A stretch of DNA of 43,462 bases from Gammaproteobacteria bacterium (GTDB lineage: Bacteria; Pseudomonadota; Gammaproteobacteria; Pseudomonadales; Moraxellaceae). The position numbers were made by a program, and so were the translations under genes. The DNA lies in NCBI GenBank assembly GCA_028868515.1, contig JAGWUI010000022.1, positions 1-43,462 of the forward strand. Reading direction: 5' to 3'. This document shows positions 17,696-27,447 of the stretch, one piece after another. The notes beneath the pieces were generated by a model. That model did not search any database. It was not told the DNA's origin and was given only the letters and a program-made list of their open reading frames with translations. The first letter of the stretch is position 1, and each line of letters opens with the position of its first letter.

Positions 17696-19201
17696 TCATT
17701 CGATTCTTAGACCTGCTCGACGCGGAATCTTATCTCGTATGACTACCACCTCAACCACACCTTTTTTCGGCAACGTTTTTTGTGCAACTGCAAATGCAGC
17801 AAGGTTTGGCGTTGGACGACCATTTAACCGCACGATCACATCCCCGATTTGGATTTGTGCATTATTGGCAATGCCATAAGGCTCTATAGAATCGACAACC
17901 ACACCTTTTATCGTGGCATCCGCACTCTCTTTGTCGCTCATGTCGTGCGCTTTTAATCCTAAGATGTTGATGCTATCGACCCCATCCCTTGCAACTTTTT
18001 CCTCAGCATCCTCGTCCGCAGTTGCCGCTTTCAATTTAGGATTCAAAGTCAGACGCTGACCATCTCGAAGCAAACCTAACGCAATCACCGTGTTTGGACG
18101 CGTACGATTAATATAATTCACCAAATCAGAGGCACGAGAAATTGCTTTATCATTAAAAGAAAGAATAATATCGCCTTCTTTAATTCCCGCTGCACTCGCC
18201 GCCGAATCTGGCGAAACCTTAACCACAAGTGCGCCTTCTGGTTTCGGCAAGTGATAAACCTCTGCCAAGTTTCGATCAATATCCTGCGGATAAACACCTA
18301 AATAAGCTCGCGAGACTTTTCCTCCGTTTTTAAGCTGATCCGCAACACCAATCGCGACATCAATCGGAATGGAAAATGACAATCCCATATATCCACCCGT
18401 TCCCGAAAAGATCCGAGAATTGATCCCAATCACTTCACCCCGTTGATTAAATAAAGGGCCACCTGAATTACCTGGATTCAGCACAACATCCGATTGAATA
18501 AATGGCACAGCGTTATCCACTGTGACAGAGCGCGATGTTGCACTGACGATCCCCGCCGAAGCAGAATAATCAAATCCAAACGGTGAACCAATCGCAAGGA
18601 CAGGCTCGCCCACTCGCAATTTATCCGAGTCACCTAATTGTAGCGAAGGATAATGATCTCCTTTAACCTTCAATACAGCAACGTCAGTACGTTCATCACT
18701 CCCAACAACATCGGCGTCCAGTTCGCGACGATCACTTAATGTCACGGTGACTTTTTTGACATCATCAACGACATGACGGTTAGTCAGAAGATAGCCGTCT
18801 TGGCTAATAAAGAATGCACTGCCGTAAGACTTCTGCTCCGCTGGAGTTCTAGGTTGATTAGGAATAATGATTTGATTACCAAAGTATCTTTTTAACATCT
18901 CAGGCAATTGCTGCTGCATTTCTTCTTCTTTGGTCATTTTCTTAACGACCGTCACGCGCACAACGGCTGGCGCAACTTGCGCGACAATATCAGAAAAATC
19001 AATTGGTGCAGTCGCATATGCTGTCTGCAATGAGAAACCCGCCATTGTGCTCGTCAAGAGAACGCTTTTAACGAGCGTCTTGAAGCTGATCTTTCGATGA
19101 GTTTGCGATACTTTTTCTGAGGTTTGATTAAAAGGTGTATCCACTGTAGCGTTTATTTCACTCGAATTCCGTTCTGTGATTTGTACTTTCACTGCGTCCA
19201 T
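17696..19201 (-). CDS. mucD: Periplasmic Do-like serine protease (MucD/DegP family)
   Basis: A 501-residue HtrA protease that degrades misfolded envelope proteins. An unusually long polar N-terminus (1-38) precedes a signal-like hydrophobic stretch (about 42-62, ending AYA). The trypsin-like domain has the triad His143 (TNRHVVDD), Asp173 (DERTDVAVL) and Ser246 (NPGNSGGPL). Two PDZ domains follow: about 295-385 (GVYPQDI, GDIILSFNDKAI) and about 405-500 (GDVIVRLNGRPTPN). The order and length match MucD/DegP/DegQ. No internal Met would start the signal peptide sooner, so the long N-region seems real. It is divergent from nadB and followed by a terminator. The symbol is the best family name, since degP/degQ cannot be separated here. 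Confidence 0.9.
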   Translation of the reverse strand: MDAVKVQITERNSSEINATVDTPFNQTSEKVSQTHRKISFKTLVKSVLLTSTMAGFSLQTAYATAPIDFSDIVAQVAPAVVRVTVVKKMTKEEEMQQQLPEMLKRYFGNQIIIPNQPRTPAEQKSYGSAFFISQDGYLLTNRHVVDDVKKVTVTLSDRRELDADVVGSDERTDVAVLKVKGDHYPSLQLGDSDKLRVGEPVLAIGSPFGFDYSASAGIVSATSRSVTVDNAVPFIQSDVVLNPGNSGGPLFNQRGEVIGINSRIFSGTGGYMGLSFSIPIDVAIGVADQLKNGGKVSRAYLGVYPQDIDRNLAEVYHLPKPEGALVVKVSPDSAASAAGIKEGDIILSFNDKAISRASDLVNYINRTRPNTVIALGLLRDGQRLTLNPKLKAATADEDAEEKVARDGVDSINILGLKAHDMSDKESADATIKGVVVDSIEPYGIANNAQIQIGDVIVRLNGRPTPNLAAFAVAQKTLPKKGVVEVVVIRDKIPRRAGLRIE

Positions 19202-19479
19202 GAGCCAACGTTCCCATATAAAAGATCATACATAAAAATCATAAATAAAAATGTCGTAAAACATGAGATTTGATAGAGGATTTTAACCATAACGATGCAG
19301 CAACTTCTGTTAGCAATCGTTGTAAGTTGTATGATTCATTTCAATCAATTACGAGATTAATGTAAACCAAATTTCTTTTTAATTGTGATCCATTTTTCTT
19401 GCGTATCCATGTAGCCGATTCAACTTCAAGTCACAACTCGATCATACCAACCCAAAATCCTAGGCAAAAAACGCCACCG

Positions 19480-21267
19480 ATGTGCCTAGATCGGTTACTT
19501 TTTCACTTGCAGATCTTTCATAAATCTTTAATACTTCATCTCTTATTCGGATTTAAAAGGCACCATTCGCCCGTGAGCACGACCAATTCTACCGTGAGCG
19601 CAACCACTGTCAGCCCTAATCGCACTAGCCAACCTGATAATACCCAAATTAACAATGCATTAGATCATCATCATTTCGATGTCATGATCGTAGGTAGTGG
19701 CGCGGCGGGATTAACGCTTGCACTTTCTCTGCCAAGCCATCTACGTGTCGCGGTGATGGCGAAAGCACCGTTGACCGAAGCCAGTACCTACTATGCACAA
19801 GGTGGTGTCGCTGCGGTTTTAGATGAAACAGACTCAACAGAAAATCATATCGAAGATACGCTGATTGCAGGTGCGGGATTATGCCATCGTGATGCTGTTG
19901 CATTCACTGTTGAAGGTGGTCGCGAAGCAGTCGATTTCCTATTAAAACAAGGCGTACGCTTTACTCTAGATGCAGAAGAACAACTCCATCTCACACGAGA
20001 AGGCGGTCACTCACATCGTCGTATTATTCACGCCGCAGACGCAACAGGCATTGCGATTTCCACGACATTGATTCGCCAAGTCAAGAAACGTAAAAATGTC
20101 ACCATTCTCAATGATTATGCAGCAATTGATATAGTCACCAGTGAAAAATTAGGTTTAGCTGGTGAGAACCGTGTTGTTGGCATCTATGCGTTGGATATGG
20201 TTGAAAACAAAGTAAAAACTTTTCAAACCCAATTTGTTGCATTAGCATGTGGCGGTGCAAGTAAATCTTATTTGTATACCACCAATCCTGACATCGCGAC
20301 GGGTGATGGAATTGCGATGGCGTGGCGTGCAGGTTGTCGTGTCGCCAACATGGAATTTAATCAGTTCCACCCAACCTGTCTTTACCATCCTAAAGCACGC
20401 TCCTTCCTGATTACGGAAGCAATGCGCGGTGAAGGTGCATATCTGCGCTTACCCAATGGCGAACGGTTCATGCCACGATTTGATGAACGCGCAGAACTGG
20501 CGCCGCGTGACATCGTCGCACGTGCGATTGACTTTGAAATGAAACGCCTCGGGGTACGTCATCTCTATCTCGACATTACACACCGCCCACCTGAATTTGT
20601 TAAAGAACACTTCCCGATGCTGTATGAGCGTTTGCTCGAACTTGGGATTGATATTACCAAAGATCAGATTCCTGTCGTTCCTGCAGCGCACTATACCTGC
20701 GGCGGTGTAATGGTTGATTTGAATAGTGAAACTGATATTTCAGGTCTCTATGCCATCGGTGAAACATCATTTACAGGTTTGCACGGCGCAAATCGCATGG
20801 CCAGCAACTCTCTACTTGAATGTTTTGTATTCGGCGCAAGTGCCGCCAAACACATCGCACAGAAAATCTCTGAAAATACTGAACAAACGACCTTAGTCGA
20901 TGTGCCTGCTTGGGACGATTCGCGTGTACAGCATCCAGATGAAGACGTGGTCATTCTGCATAACTGGGAAGAGTTACGTCACTTCATGTGGAATTATGTC
21001 GGTATTGTACGCACCACGAAGCGTTTGCAACGCGCGCTCAATCGTATTCAAATGTTGAAACACGAGATTGAAGAATATTACTCAAGTTATGTGATGAGTA
21101 AGAATTTAATCGAGCTGCGAAATCTGGCTTTGGTGAGTGAAATGATTGTCCGCTGCGCCTTACAACGCAAAGAGTCTCGCGGATTACACTACACACTCGA
21201 CTATCCAGAATTATCGAGTGAAATTAAGGATTCGATTTTAGTTCCGCCTGATTTTAAGACGGAATAA
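19480..21267 (+). CDS. nadB: L-aspartate oxidase
   Basis: FAD enzyme oxidising L-aspartate to iminoaspartate, the first step of NAD synthesis. The FAD motif is [19 protein letters not shown]. Other family signatures include [58 protein letters not shown] and [20 protein letters not shown]. Bacterial NadB usually starts about 10 residues before the FAD motif. Here the frame is open far upstream (to TTG 19399), giving an atypical 60-90 residue N-terminal extension without recognisable domain. The true start is uncertain among TTG 19399, ATG 19480 and GTG 19573; the last has AAAAGG upstream. A terminator follows. Confidence 0.93.
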   Translation: MCLDRLLFHLQIFHKSLILHLLFGFKRHHSPVSTTNSTVSATTVSPNRTSQPDNTQINNALDHHHFDVMIVGSGAAGLTLALSLPSHLRVAVMAKAPLTEASTYYAQGGVAAVLDETDSTENHIEDTLIAGAGLCHRDAVAFTVEGGREAVDFLLKQGVRFTLDAEEQLHLTREGGHSHRRIIHAADATGIAISTTLIRQVKKRKNVTILNDYAAIDIVTSEKLGLAGENRVVGIYALDMVENKVKTFQTQFVALACGGASKSYLYTTNPDIATGDGIAMAWRAGCRVANMEFNQFHPTCLYHPKARSFLITEAMRGEGAYLRLPNGERFMPRFDERAELAPRDIVARAIDFEMKRLGVRHLYLDITHRPPEFVKEHFPMLYERLLELGIDITKDQIPVVPAAHYTCGGVMVDLNSETDISGLYAIGETSFTGLHGANRMASNSLLECFVFGASAAKHIAQKISENTEQTTLVDVPAWDDSRVQHPDEDVVILHNWEELRHFMWNYVGIVRTTKRLQRALNRIQMLKHEIEEYYSSYVMSKNLIELRNLALVSEMIVRCALQRKESRGLHYTLDYPELSSEIKDSILVPPDFKTE

Positions 21268-21288
21268 TTTAAGTAAAAGCTAAATATC

Positions 21289-21321
21289 AAAAAGCCTACT
21301 TTATAAAAAGTAGGCTTTTTT
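21289..21321. terminator. Bidirectional terminator between nadB and the adhesin gene
   Basis: Perfect 14-bp stem (21289-21302 with 21307-21320), A-rich on the left and T-rich on the right, so it gives U-tracts in both directions between two convergent genes. Confidence 0.88.
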
Positions 21322-21336
21322 ACCATCAGACACTAA

Positions 21337-23445
21337 TCACCACGCGTAACCAATTTGCACTTTCGTTGCAATATTAGAGTTACCACTCACCGAACTTGAT
21401 GCCCCCGCACCTAGATTCAGATGTTCTGTCGCTTGATATCCCACGGCGAATCCTAATGCGGATTGACCGCCATAATTTCCGTTCGCTGCACCAATCCACT
21501 TCTGCCCAACACTTAGTGCAGGAATTGAAGGAATCGCCAAAGCTTGCGCGGTTGCTTGCGAAGCAAATTCATAAGAACGACCTAAATTTTGGCTCATTTG
21601 TTGATTAATTTGACTATATTGCTGATTTAATTGTGCAACATTCACTGCATCTGTGGGCGCAGTACCTGCTGCAACATTAGTAATCTGCCGCGTTTGAGTT
21701 GTAGTACCCACAGAAACCGTGTTGTCGCGATCTGCAACGGATCCTTGACCTAGAGCAACGGAATTACTACCACTTGCGGTTGTGTTAGCACCGAGTGCAA
21801 CAGCATTATTGCCACTTGCCACTGCATTATTACCAACAGCAGTTGTTGGATCAGCTAATGCCTGAGCACCAGCCCCAAGTGCAACTGAACCCGCAAAATG
21901 AGCCACTGCGCCTTGTCCAACGGCCAGCGCACCAGTGCCTTGAGTCGAGCCACAATTCAAGCCACTTCCTGTTGATTGGCACATCCCTGATGAAGTCAAA
22001 GCAGTTTGAGTCTGAGTGACACCATTTTGCGCCGCCACCGCAGCAGTATTAGCACTGGTTGCAGCAGTCTGAGCCAAATTAGCAGCGGTTTGGGCCGTTG
22101 CTGCGTTACTTAATGCTGTGTTTGCAGTGGCTTGAGCTGCAGCCGTTGCTGTTTGATTGGCAGTAATAGCGGTTGTGTTCGCAGCGATATTCGTTGTATT
22201 CGTTGCAATAGCGGCTGTATTTGCTGCAATATTTGTCGTATTTATTGCTGTTGCTGCTTGAGATGCAGTTGCCGTTGTCTGTGCTGCATTGGCCGTCGTT
22301 AACGCGGTATTCGCTGTCGTCAGTGCCGTATTTGCAGTAGTTTGCACTGCTTGTACTTGACCAACATTAGCAGCATCAGTGGTCGCTACGCCCGCAGCAA
22401 CATTATTGACCACAGTTCCAGTACCGCCATTACTATTGAGCCCTAGATTTAACCCACCATTGGTATATTGTGCTGAATTATTTGCAATCGTTAGCGCTGT
22501 ATTCGCGGTAGTTTGGGCTGTGGCTGCATTTGCGAGCGCTGTATTTGCTGTGGTTTGAGCAGTAGTGACATTCTGGTTAGTCGTATATAGTTGACTGCCA
22601 TTGATTGCATCAGTACTGGTCGCAGTTATGCTTCCTGCTGTGACATTTGTAATCGCGCGAGTTTGGGAAGGACTTCCCACAGAGACCACATTGCTTACAC
22701 CGCCATCTGTACTATTTGCGCCAAGAGCAACAGAGTTAGTTCCACTCGCAACACTACTGCCTCCTATTGCAACCGACTGATTGCCTGTAGCCTGCCCCCC
22801 CGTGCCAATGGCGATGGAGTTGCCGCCATTGGCGGTGGTCTTCGTTCCACCAAAGACTCCAGTAATAACTCCAGTCGAACTACCAATAGCGATATTACCA
22901 TTCGTTTGAGACCCACTAGAAACGGCTGTAGTAGCCTGTCCACCAGCAGCAATGTCGCCGCTACCTACGGCATTACCAAAGAATCCTATACCTATGCTCG
23001 CAAATCCACTTGCTGTACTAGAATAACCATTTGCAGCACTATAAGTTCCACTTGCATGGCTCGTATCACCCACTGCGGTGCTGTAATTTCCACTTGCATT
23101 ACTAATAAAACCCACTGCGACAGCTCCAGCTCCACCTGCCTGACTCGCATCGCCAATTGCTGTTGCTGCTGCTCCAGGCGCCTTACTACTCGCTCCAATT
23201 GCAGTACTGCCTCCGAACATTCCATCAGCTGTGCTATTTGCACCACAAGCAACATTGCCGATATTGTCTTGAGTACACACCTCTGTGCCTGCTGTACCAA
23301 ACCCCGTTCCACCATTTGCTGTGCCCCAAGCAGCAGGACTCGCAGATAAGACAGCTAAAATAGCGATAACCAACATTTGATGCCGCCATGTTGGACTCAT
23401 ATTAATTACAGTAAAATCAGTTGGATAATTAAGAGAATTACGCAT
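21337..23445 (-). CDS. Trimeric autotransporter adhesin (YadA-like)
   Basis: A 702-residue surface adhesin of the type Vc secretion family. The start has AAGGAT about 9 bases upstream. A signal region (1-42) ends near AAWG. The head (about 45-265) is built of YadA-type 14-residue repeats with AIG/AVG motifs (AIGASSKAPG, AVGDTSHASG, AIGGSSVASG). A neck SITATSTDAINGSQLY leads into a stalk (about 280-490) of TANTAL/TTNIAANT-type heptad repeats. A second short head follows (VALGAGAQA, VALGANTTASG), then another neck (TAPTDAVNVAQLN) and the C-terminal YadA anchor (about 622-702) ending in the aromatic residue Trp. Composition is extremely rich in A, T, N, S and G. The DNA of the stalk is internally repetitive and may vary in length between strains. 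Confidence 0.93.
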   Translation of the reverse strand: MRNSLNYPTDFTVINMSPTWRHQMLVIAILAVLSASPAAWGTANGGTGFGTAGTEVCTQDNIGNVACGANSTADGMFGGSTAIGASSKAPGAAATAIGDASQAGGAGAVAVGFISNASGNYSTAVGDTSHASGTYSAANGYSSTASGFASIGIGFFGNAVGSGDIAAGGQATTAVSSGSQTNGNIAIGSSTGVITGVFGGTKTTANGGNSIAIGTGGQATGNQSVAIGGSSVASGTNSVALGANSTDGGVSNVVSVGSPSQTRAITNVTAGSITATSTDAINGSQLYTTNQNVTTAQTTANTALANAATAQTTANTALTIANNSAQYTNGGLNLGLNSNGGTGTVVNNVAAGVATTDAANVGQVQAVQTTANTALTTANTALTTANAAQTTATASQAATAINTTNIAANTAAIATNTTNIAANTTAITANQTATAAAQATANTALSNAATAQTAANLAQTAATSANTAAVAAQNGVTQTQTALTSSGMCQSTGSGLNCGSTQGTGALAVGQGAVAHFAGSVALGAGAQALADPTTAVGNNAVASGNNAVALGANTTASGSNSVALGQGSVADRDNTVSVGTTTQTRQITNVAAGTAPTDAVNVAQLNQQYSQINQQMSQNLGRSYEFASQATAQALAIPSIPALSVGQKWIGAANGNYGGQSALGFAVGYQATEHLNLGAGASSSVSGNSNIATKVQIGYAW

Positions 23446-23951
23446 AATATTGTATCCTTATTTATATAGGATTTTTCAGGGACGCCTTCTAACAACATCA
23501 GAATGCTTTATTTATGCAATGTTTTTTTGATTGTAAATTGAGCAATTATTAACACTTTTTAATCAAAGTGTATATAGCTAAATATTGTTTATTCTATGAT
23601 CAAAGATAAATAACTTTAGTCTCTGTTTTGGTATTTATCGCTATTTCTACAAATAAAGAAACAGCTCACTGAACAGAGTCGAAGTGACGGTACTCAGCAC
23701 CGTATATTTCAACGAAGCTCAATGTACTATTGATTTGTATGGTCATTGACTGGAATAGCTATACCAAAATTAGACTTTTTAACTTTTCGCCTTTATGTTG
23801 ATAGGCTCAACGAGCTACGTAGTTCTTTGAACTTATCAACATATTGATATATGAGAAAATATAATTTGATAATCGCTTTGTATGAATACTCAAGCATCCA
23901 AAAATATAAGATGAATGAGATATCTACTCTATGTTGCTACCTCATCACCAA
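23446..23951. other. Non-coding region upstream of the adhesin, with two degenerate REP-like palindromes
   Basis: About 500 AT-rich bases with no supported gene. It holds the adhesin promoter region and two decayed palindromes: 23667-23724 (CACTGAACAGAGTCGAAGTG with a weakly matching right arm) and 23794-23843 (perfect 10-bp arms TATGTTGATA / TATCAACATA around GGCTCAACGAGCTACGTAG). Confidence 0.6.
23794..23843. repeat. REP-like palindrome (copy 2)
   Basis: Ten-base perfect arms 23794-23803 and 23834-23843. The interior GCTCAACGAGCTACGTAGTT closely matches the interior of the copy at 29286-29360, which places both in one family. Confidence 0.55.
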
Positions 23952-25442
23952 TTACAACCCCATAAACGGCGCAACCAATTGCCACGGTTGCGCCCTTTCT
24001 AATTGACCTGCCAGTTGAAACAACAACCCTTCCTCTCCCATTGGCGCGATAAACTGCACGCCCATCGGCAATCCCTTTGATGTTACATGCAACGGAACAG
24101 ACATTGCGGGGACACCTGTAATATTAGCAATTTGAGTAAATGGCACCCATTTTAGATTATCGACCGCCATTTTCTGAGCTAGACCCAACTCGAGTGCGGG
24201 GCGCGCTAAATGTCCTGCTATAAGGACTTTTGCAGCGACTTTCTCAATCATCGACAATCGAACTTCACCGACTCGCGCTGGCGGCATCGCCATCGTCGGT
24301 GTGAGCCATAAATCATATTTCTGATGAAACTCAGCAAGTTTACGCGCGCACTTATTGGCATTCACATAGGCTTGTGCATATTCGGATGCGGGCATCGCTC
24401 GACCAAATGCAGCACTGCCTAAAGTATCCAGCTCAAAACCTTCATTACCGATACCCGTTTGTTTCTTAACAGCATCCACAGTGACTGCGGCATTACCAAA
24501 CCATATTGCCAAAAAATTCTGAGCTGCCTCTAAACCATCAATTTCAGGTTCAGCTTCTTCAACATGATGTCCAAGCGATTCGAGTAGCTTGACCGTTTTT
24601 TCAACAGCTTTAATTGCTTCAGGGTCTACAGGTGTCCCAATTGGAGAACGTGTTGAGAATGCAATTCTAAGTGGTTTAGGATCGCGTCCCGTCTCCTCTA
24701 AATACGAACGAACAGGCTTCGCAAGTCGGTATAGTGAACCAATCTCATCACCCAATGTCGCATCCAGCATCGCCGCACTATCACGCACTGTCCGCGACAC
24801 TACATGATTCATTGCCGCACCGTGCATTTGCTCAGTCACCAAAGGCCCCCACGGTGTACGTCCACGACTGGGCTTTAAGCCAAACAACCCGCAGCAAGCA
24901 GCGGGAATACGAATCGACCCACCGCCATCATTTGCACCAGCGATGGGCACAATACCCGCCGCAACTGCTGCCGCAGAACCACCTGATGAGCCACCAGGTG
25001 TATGTTTAATATTCCAAGGATTACGACTTGCGCCCCATGCTTCAGGTTCAGTGATCCCTTTAATGCCAAACTCAGGCGTATTCGTTCGACCAAAAATAAC
25101 AACGCCAGAATTCAACCAACGTTGCGTTATTTCTGCATGAACACTCGGTCGATGATTGGCTTTTTTAAGTGCTTTATTTCCATTGGTGTTGAGAACGCCT
25201 GAATAATCTTGAAATAAATCTTTAGTCAAAAAAGGAACGCCAGCAAACGGTCCAGTCAGTGTTTGTTTTGCTCTTGTCTGAGCAATCTCATCCATTCGAA
25301 TAATTACTGCATTCAGCTTCTTATGCGTCTTTTCTGTACGGTCAATCGCGACACGCAACAACTCCGCTGCACTCACCTCGCGGCGCGCAATTAAATGAGC
25401 TAAACCCAAACCATCATATTGAACATATTCAGAAAATTTCAT
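23952..25442 (-). CDS. Amidase signature enzyme, NylA-like (copy 1)
   Basis: A 496-residue Ser-cisSer-Lys amidase. The triad by alignment of motifs is Lys74 (PFLTKDLF), cis-Ser152 ([12 protein letters not shown]) and nucleophile Ser176 ([20 protein letters not shown]). The CCGL stretch after the nucleophile is typical of the subgroup containing 6-aminohexanoate cyclic dimer hydrolase. These enzymes hydrolyse linear or cyclic amides; the natural substrate is unknown. There is no signal peptide, so it acts in the cytoplasm. The frame opens at GTG 25448, but ATG 25442 is preferred. A paralogue lies at 34941-36404. Confidence 0.88.
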   Translation of the reverse strand: MKFSEYVQYDGLGLAHLIARREVSAAELLRVAIDRTEKTHKKLNAVIIRMDEIAQTRAKQTLTGPFAGVPFLTKDLFQDYSGVLNTNGNKALKKANHRPSVHAEITQRWLNSGVVIFGRTNTPEFGIKGITEPEAWGASRNPWNIKHTPGGSSGGSAAAVAAGIVPIAGANDGGGSIRIPAACCGLFGLKPSRGRTPWGPLVTEQMHGAAMNHVVSRTVRDSAAMLDATLGDEIGSLYRLAKPVRSYLEETGRDPKPLRIAFSTRSPIGTPVDPEAIKAVEKTVKLLESLGHHVEEAEPEIDGLEAAQNFLAIWFGNAAVTVDAVKKQTGIGNEGFELDTLGSAAFGRAMPASEYAQAYVNANKCARKLAEFHQKYDLWLTPTMAMPPARVGEVRLSMIEKVAAKVLIAGHLARPALELGLAQKMAVDNLKWVPFTQIANITGVPAMSVPLHVTSKGLPMGVQFIAPMGEEGLLFQLAGQLERAQPWQLVAPFMGL

Positions 25443-25515
25443 GCGCACAATCCATTCAAATTTTGTTGTCAGTACAGCCTAGCTCTAAAAAGAAATAAAG
25501 AGAACGTCTTCTCAA

Positions 25516-25773
25516 TCAACACACGCGACGACGTTGACCTTGCTTAGTACTAAAACAACGAATCACAACTTTTGAATGTTGCTTATAGCTGCGGTAATGA
25601 TGTGGACGTTCATGACGAACAGGGTGGTGACTGGCGCGATGATGTGCAGCTTGACGAGCTTCAAATTCTTCAAATGAATGGCCGTGATGATTCACCAAAA
25701 CTTCAGCATTGGAAGATGTGGAAACAACTAATAGCCCAAATACGAAAACACCACTCATGATATTTTTTAGCAT
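25516..25773 (-). CDS. Small His-rich exported protein
   Basis: An 85-residue protein. The signal peptide MLKNIMSGVFVFGLLVVSTSSNA is preceded by CGGAT about 10 bases before ATG 25773; the longer open frame adds an unlikely N-terminus. The mature part is rich in His and Arg (HHGHSFEEF, AAHHRASHHPVRHERPHHYR) and ends in a basic Cys-containing tail. The histidine clusters suggest metal binding, but no family is recognised and the function is unknown. It lies alone between the amidase and the msrB operon. Confidence 0.6.
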   Translation of the reverse strand: MLKNIMSGVFVFGLLVVSTSSNAEVLVNHHGHSFEEFEARQAAHHRASHHPVRHERPHHYRSYKQHSKVVIRCFSTKQGQRRRVC

Positions 25774-26123
25774 GATAAAAATCCGTTTATATCTGTTGAT
25801 CAAAATCCTTGATTGAAATATATCAGACATCTTTACAGTTCGTTTGCAATTCGTGCTGGAATCCTTACCACTCAGCAGTCATATCGATCATTTCATTCAA
25901 AAAGCATTGATCCCAACTCAACTGAACAATACATAAAACAACGATAACGTGTTAAAAATAAGATGAAACTAGGATCTACACCCATTGATATCACCAGCAT
26001 TGACTAACAGATAGCGACCAGAAATAAATTTGCATTGGGTTTGTAACATTTTCCAAAAGCCAGCGTCTAAAGACCATAACAACCTCATGATGCTCGGCAA
26101 ACACCCGTATTGGAGAACTGAAA
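25774..26123. other. Non-coding region upstream of msrB
   Basis: About 350 bases between divergent genes. I see no open frame with a ribosome binding site and no confident promoter hexamer pair. TTGGAG before 26124 is the msrB ribosome binding site. Confidence 0.4.
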
Positions 26124-26702
26124 ATGACTCACTCTTATTCCCGCCCTAATTATTCTCGTCGTAACTTCCTCACCGCTGCTATCGCTGTAGCAACGGCTGG
26201 CTCTATTGGGGGCTTCATTTCTCGTAAAGCTCAAGCGACTGAAAAAGCAAAAGACGTCTGGATTGTGACGTTCTCACCAAATGGAGTCCGCACAGGTCGA
26301 GTGCAAGTACCCAAAATCATTAAAACCGATGCACAGTGGCGTGCTCAACTCTCAGAGGAATCATTTGAAGTCGCTCGCCATGCAGGAACAGAGCGACCTT
26401 TTAGTGGGAAGTTATTGAATGAGCATCGTGCAGGCATATTTCAATGCATTTGCTGCGGCACTGCACTCTATGACGCTCATACCAAATTTGACTCAGGAAC
26501 AGGATGGCCGAGCTTTTATCAGCCCATTGCTGAAGAAAATATTACCAAGACCGATGATTTTACATTGGGCATGGAGCGTACTGCCGTCTCCTGCACACGC
26601 TGTGATGCTCATCTGGGACATGTATTTACTGATGGTCCAAAACCCACAGGACTACGCTACTGCATGAACTCTGTTGCGCTAAGTTTTGCTCCACACGCTT
26701 AA
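26124..26702 (+). CDS. msrB: Tat-exported peptide-methionine (R)-S-oxide reductase
   Basis: A 192-residue enzyme reducing the R epimer of methionine sulfoxide in proteins. The N-terminus carries a twin-arginine signal (SRRNFLTA, 11-18, then a hydrophobic stretch ending AQA), so it acts outside the cytoplasm. The MsrB domain has zinc cysteines Cys108/Cys111 and Cys157/Cys160, the motif TKFDSGTGWPSF, and catalytic Cys180 in LRYCMNS. GGAG lies 6-9 bases before the ATG. It is followed immediately by msrA (stop and start abut) and then dipZ, so the three form one operon. Confidence 0.93.
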   Translation: MTHSYSRPNYSRRNFLTAAIAVATAGSIGGFISRKAQATEKAKDVWIVTFSPNGVRTGRVQVPKIIKTDAQWRAQLSEESFEVARHAGTERPFSGKLLNEHRAGIFQCICCGTALYDAHTKFDSGTGWPSFYQPIAEENITKTDDFTLGMERTAVSCTRCDAHLGHVFTDGPKPTGLRYCMNSVALSFAPHA

Positions 26703-27446
26703 ATGACATTAGGTAAATTCATCATGAACATTTTAAAAAATAACTTCCAGATGACCATCACAAATGGTGCAAAAACACTACTCCTTCCGATGATCATGCC
26801 AATGACGATGTGTGTTTCACTCACGGCCTGCGCGCACGAAGTAAATCGGATACTGCCACCGCCTAGTGTCAATGAACCTGCTACAGGTCATCATGAGGTC
26901 GTGGTATTTTCTGGCGGATGCTTCTGGGGCGTACAAGGTGTATTTCAGCATGTCAAAGGCGTGATCAATGCAACTTCAGGCTATGCAGGTGGTAGCGCGG
27001 CAACAGCGCAATATAAAACCGTCTCAAGCGGCAATACAGGTCACGCCGAATCGGTCAAAGTTGAATTTGATCCACAGCAGGTTTCATTTGGTGAATTGCT
27101 ACGAATTTATTTTTCCGTCGCGCATGATCCGACAGAACTCAATTTCCAAGGCCCAGATACAGGCACGCAATATCGTTCAGCAATTTGGTATACCAGTCCT
27201 GCACAACAAAAAGTCGCTCAAGCTTATGTCTCACAACTGACCGAAGCCAAGATCTTTAATGATCGTATCGTGACTCAAATTAATCCACTCAAAGGATTCT
27301 ATAACGCAGAGGATTACCATCAGAATTACTTAACATTGCACCCAAACAATCCATATATCGCCATCAACGACATACCCAAAATAGAGAATCTCAAACGCCT
27401 CTACCCTGCGGACTATCGCACACAACCAGTGCTGGTTGGAGAATAA
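26703..27446 (+). CDS. msrA: Exported peptide-methionine (S)-S-oxide reductase, probable lipoprotein
   Basis: A 247-residue enzyme reducing the S epimer of methionine sulfoxide. Catalytic Cys73 lies in GGCFWGV. The family segments GYAGGSAATAQY, HAESVKVEFDP, DPTELNFQGPDTGTQYRS and NAEDYHQNYL are present. The N-terminal region is hydrophobic and ends with the lipobox-like SLTAC (Cys43), suggesting a lipoprotein anchored in the envelope. The start is ambiguous: ATG 26703 abuts the msrB stop, while ATG 26724 and 26751 would give shorter signal peptides. Its stop overlaps the ribosome binding region of dipZ. Confidence 0.92.
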   Translation: MTLGKFIMNILKNNFQMTITNGAKTLLLPMIMPMTMCVSLTACAHEVNRILPPPSVNEPATGHHEVVVFSGGCFWGVQGVFQHVKGVINATSGYAGGSAATAQYKTVSSGNTGHAESVKVEFDPQQVSFGELLRIYFSVAHDPTELNFQGPDTGTQYRSAIWYTSPAQQKVAQAYVSQLTEAKIFNDRIVTQINPLKGFYNAEDYHQNYLTLHPNNPYIAINDIPKIENLKRLYPADYRTQPVLVGE

Positions 27447-27447
27447 A

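Noticed and set aside
21990..22600. Repeats that might be a CRISPR array
   Set aside because: The repeats are in frame, variable in unit and encode the coiled-coil stalk; there are no regular spacers.
22591..23349. 252-codon open frame on the plus strand
   Set aside because: It is antisense to the repetitive autotransporter gene; its Cys/Ser/Thr-rich composition is a by-product of the repeats and it has no ribosome binding site.
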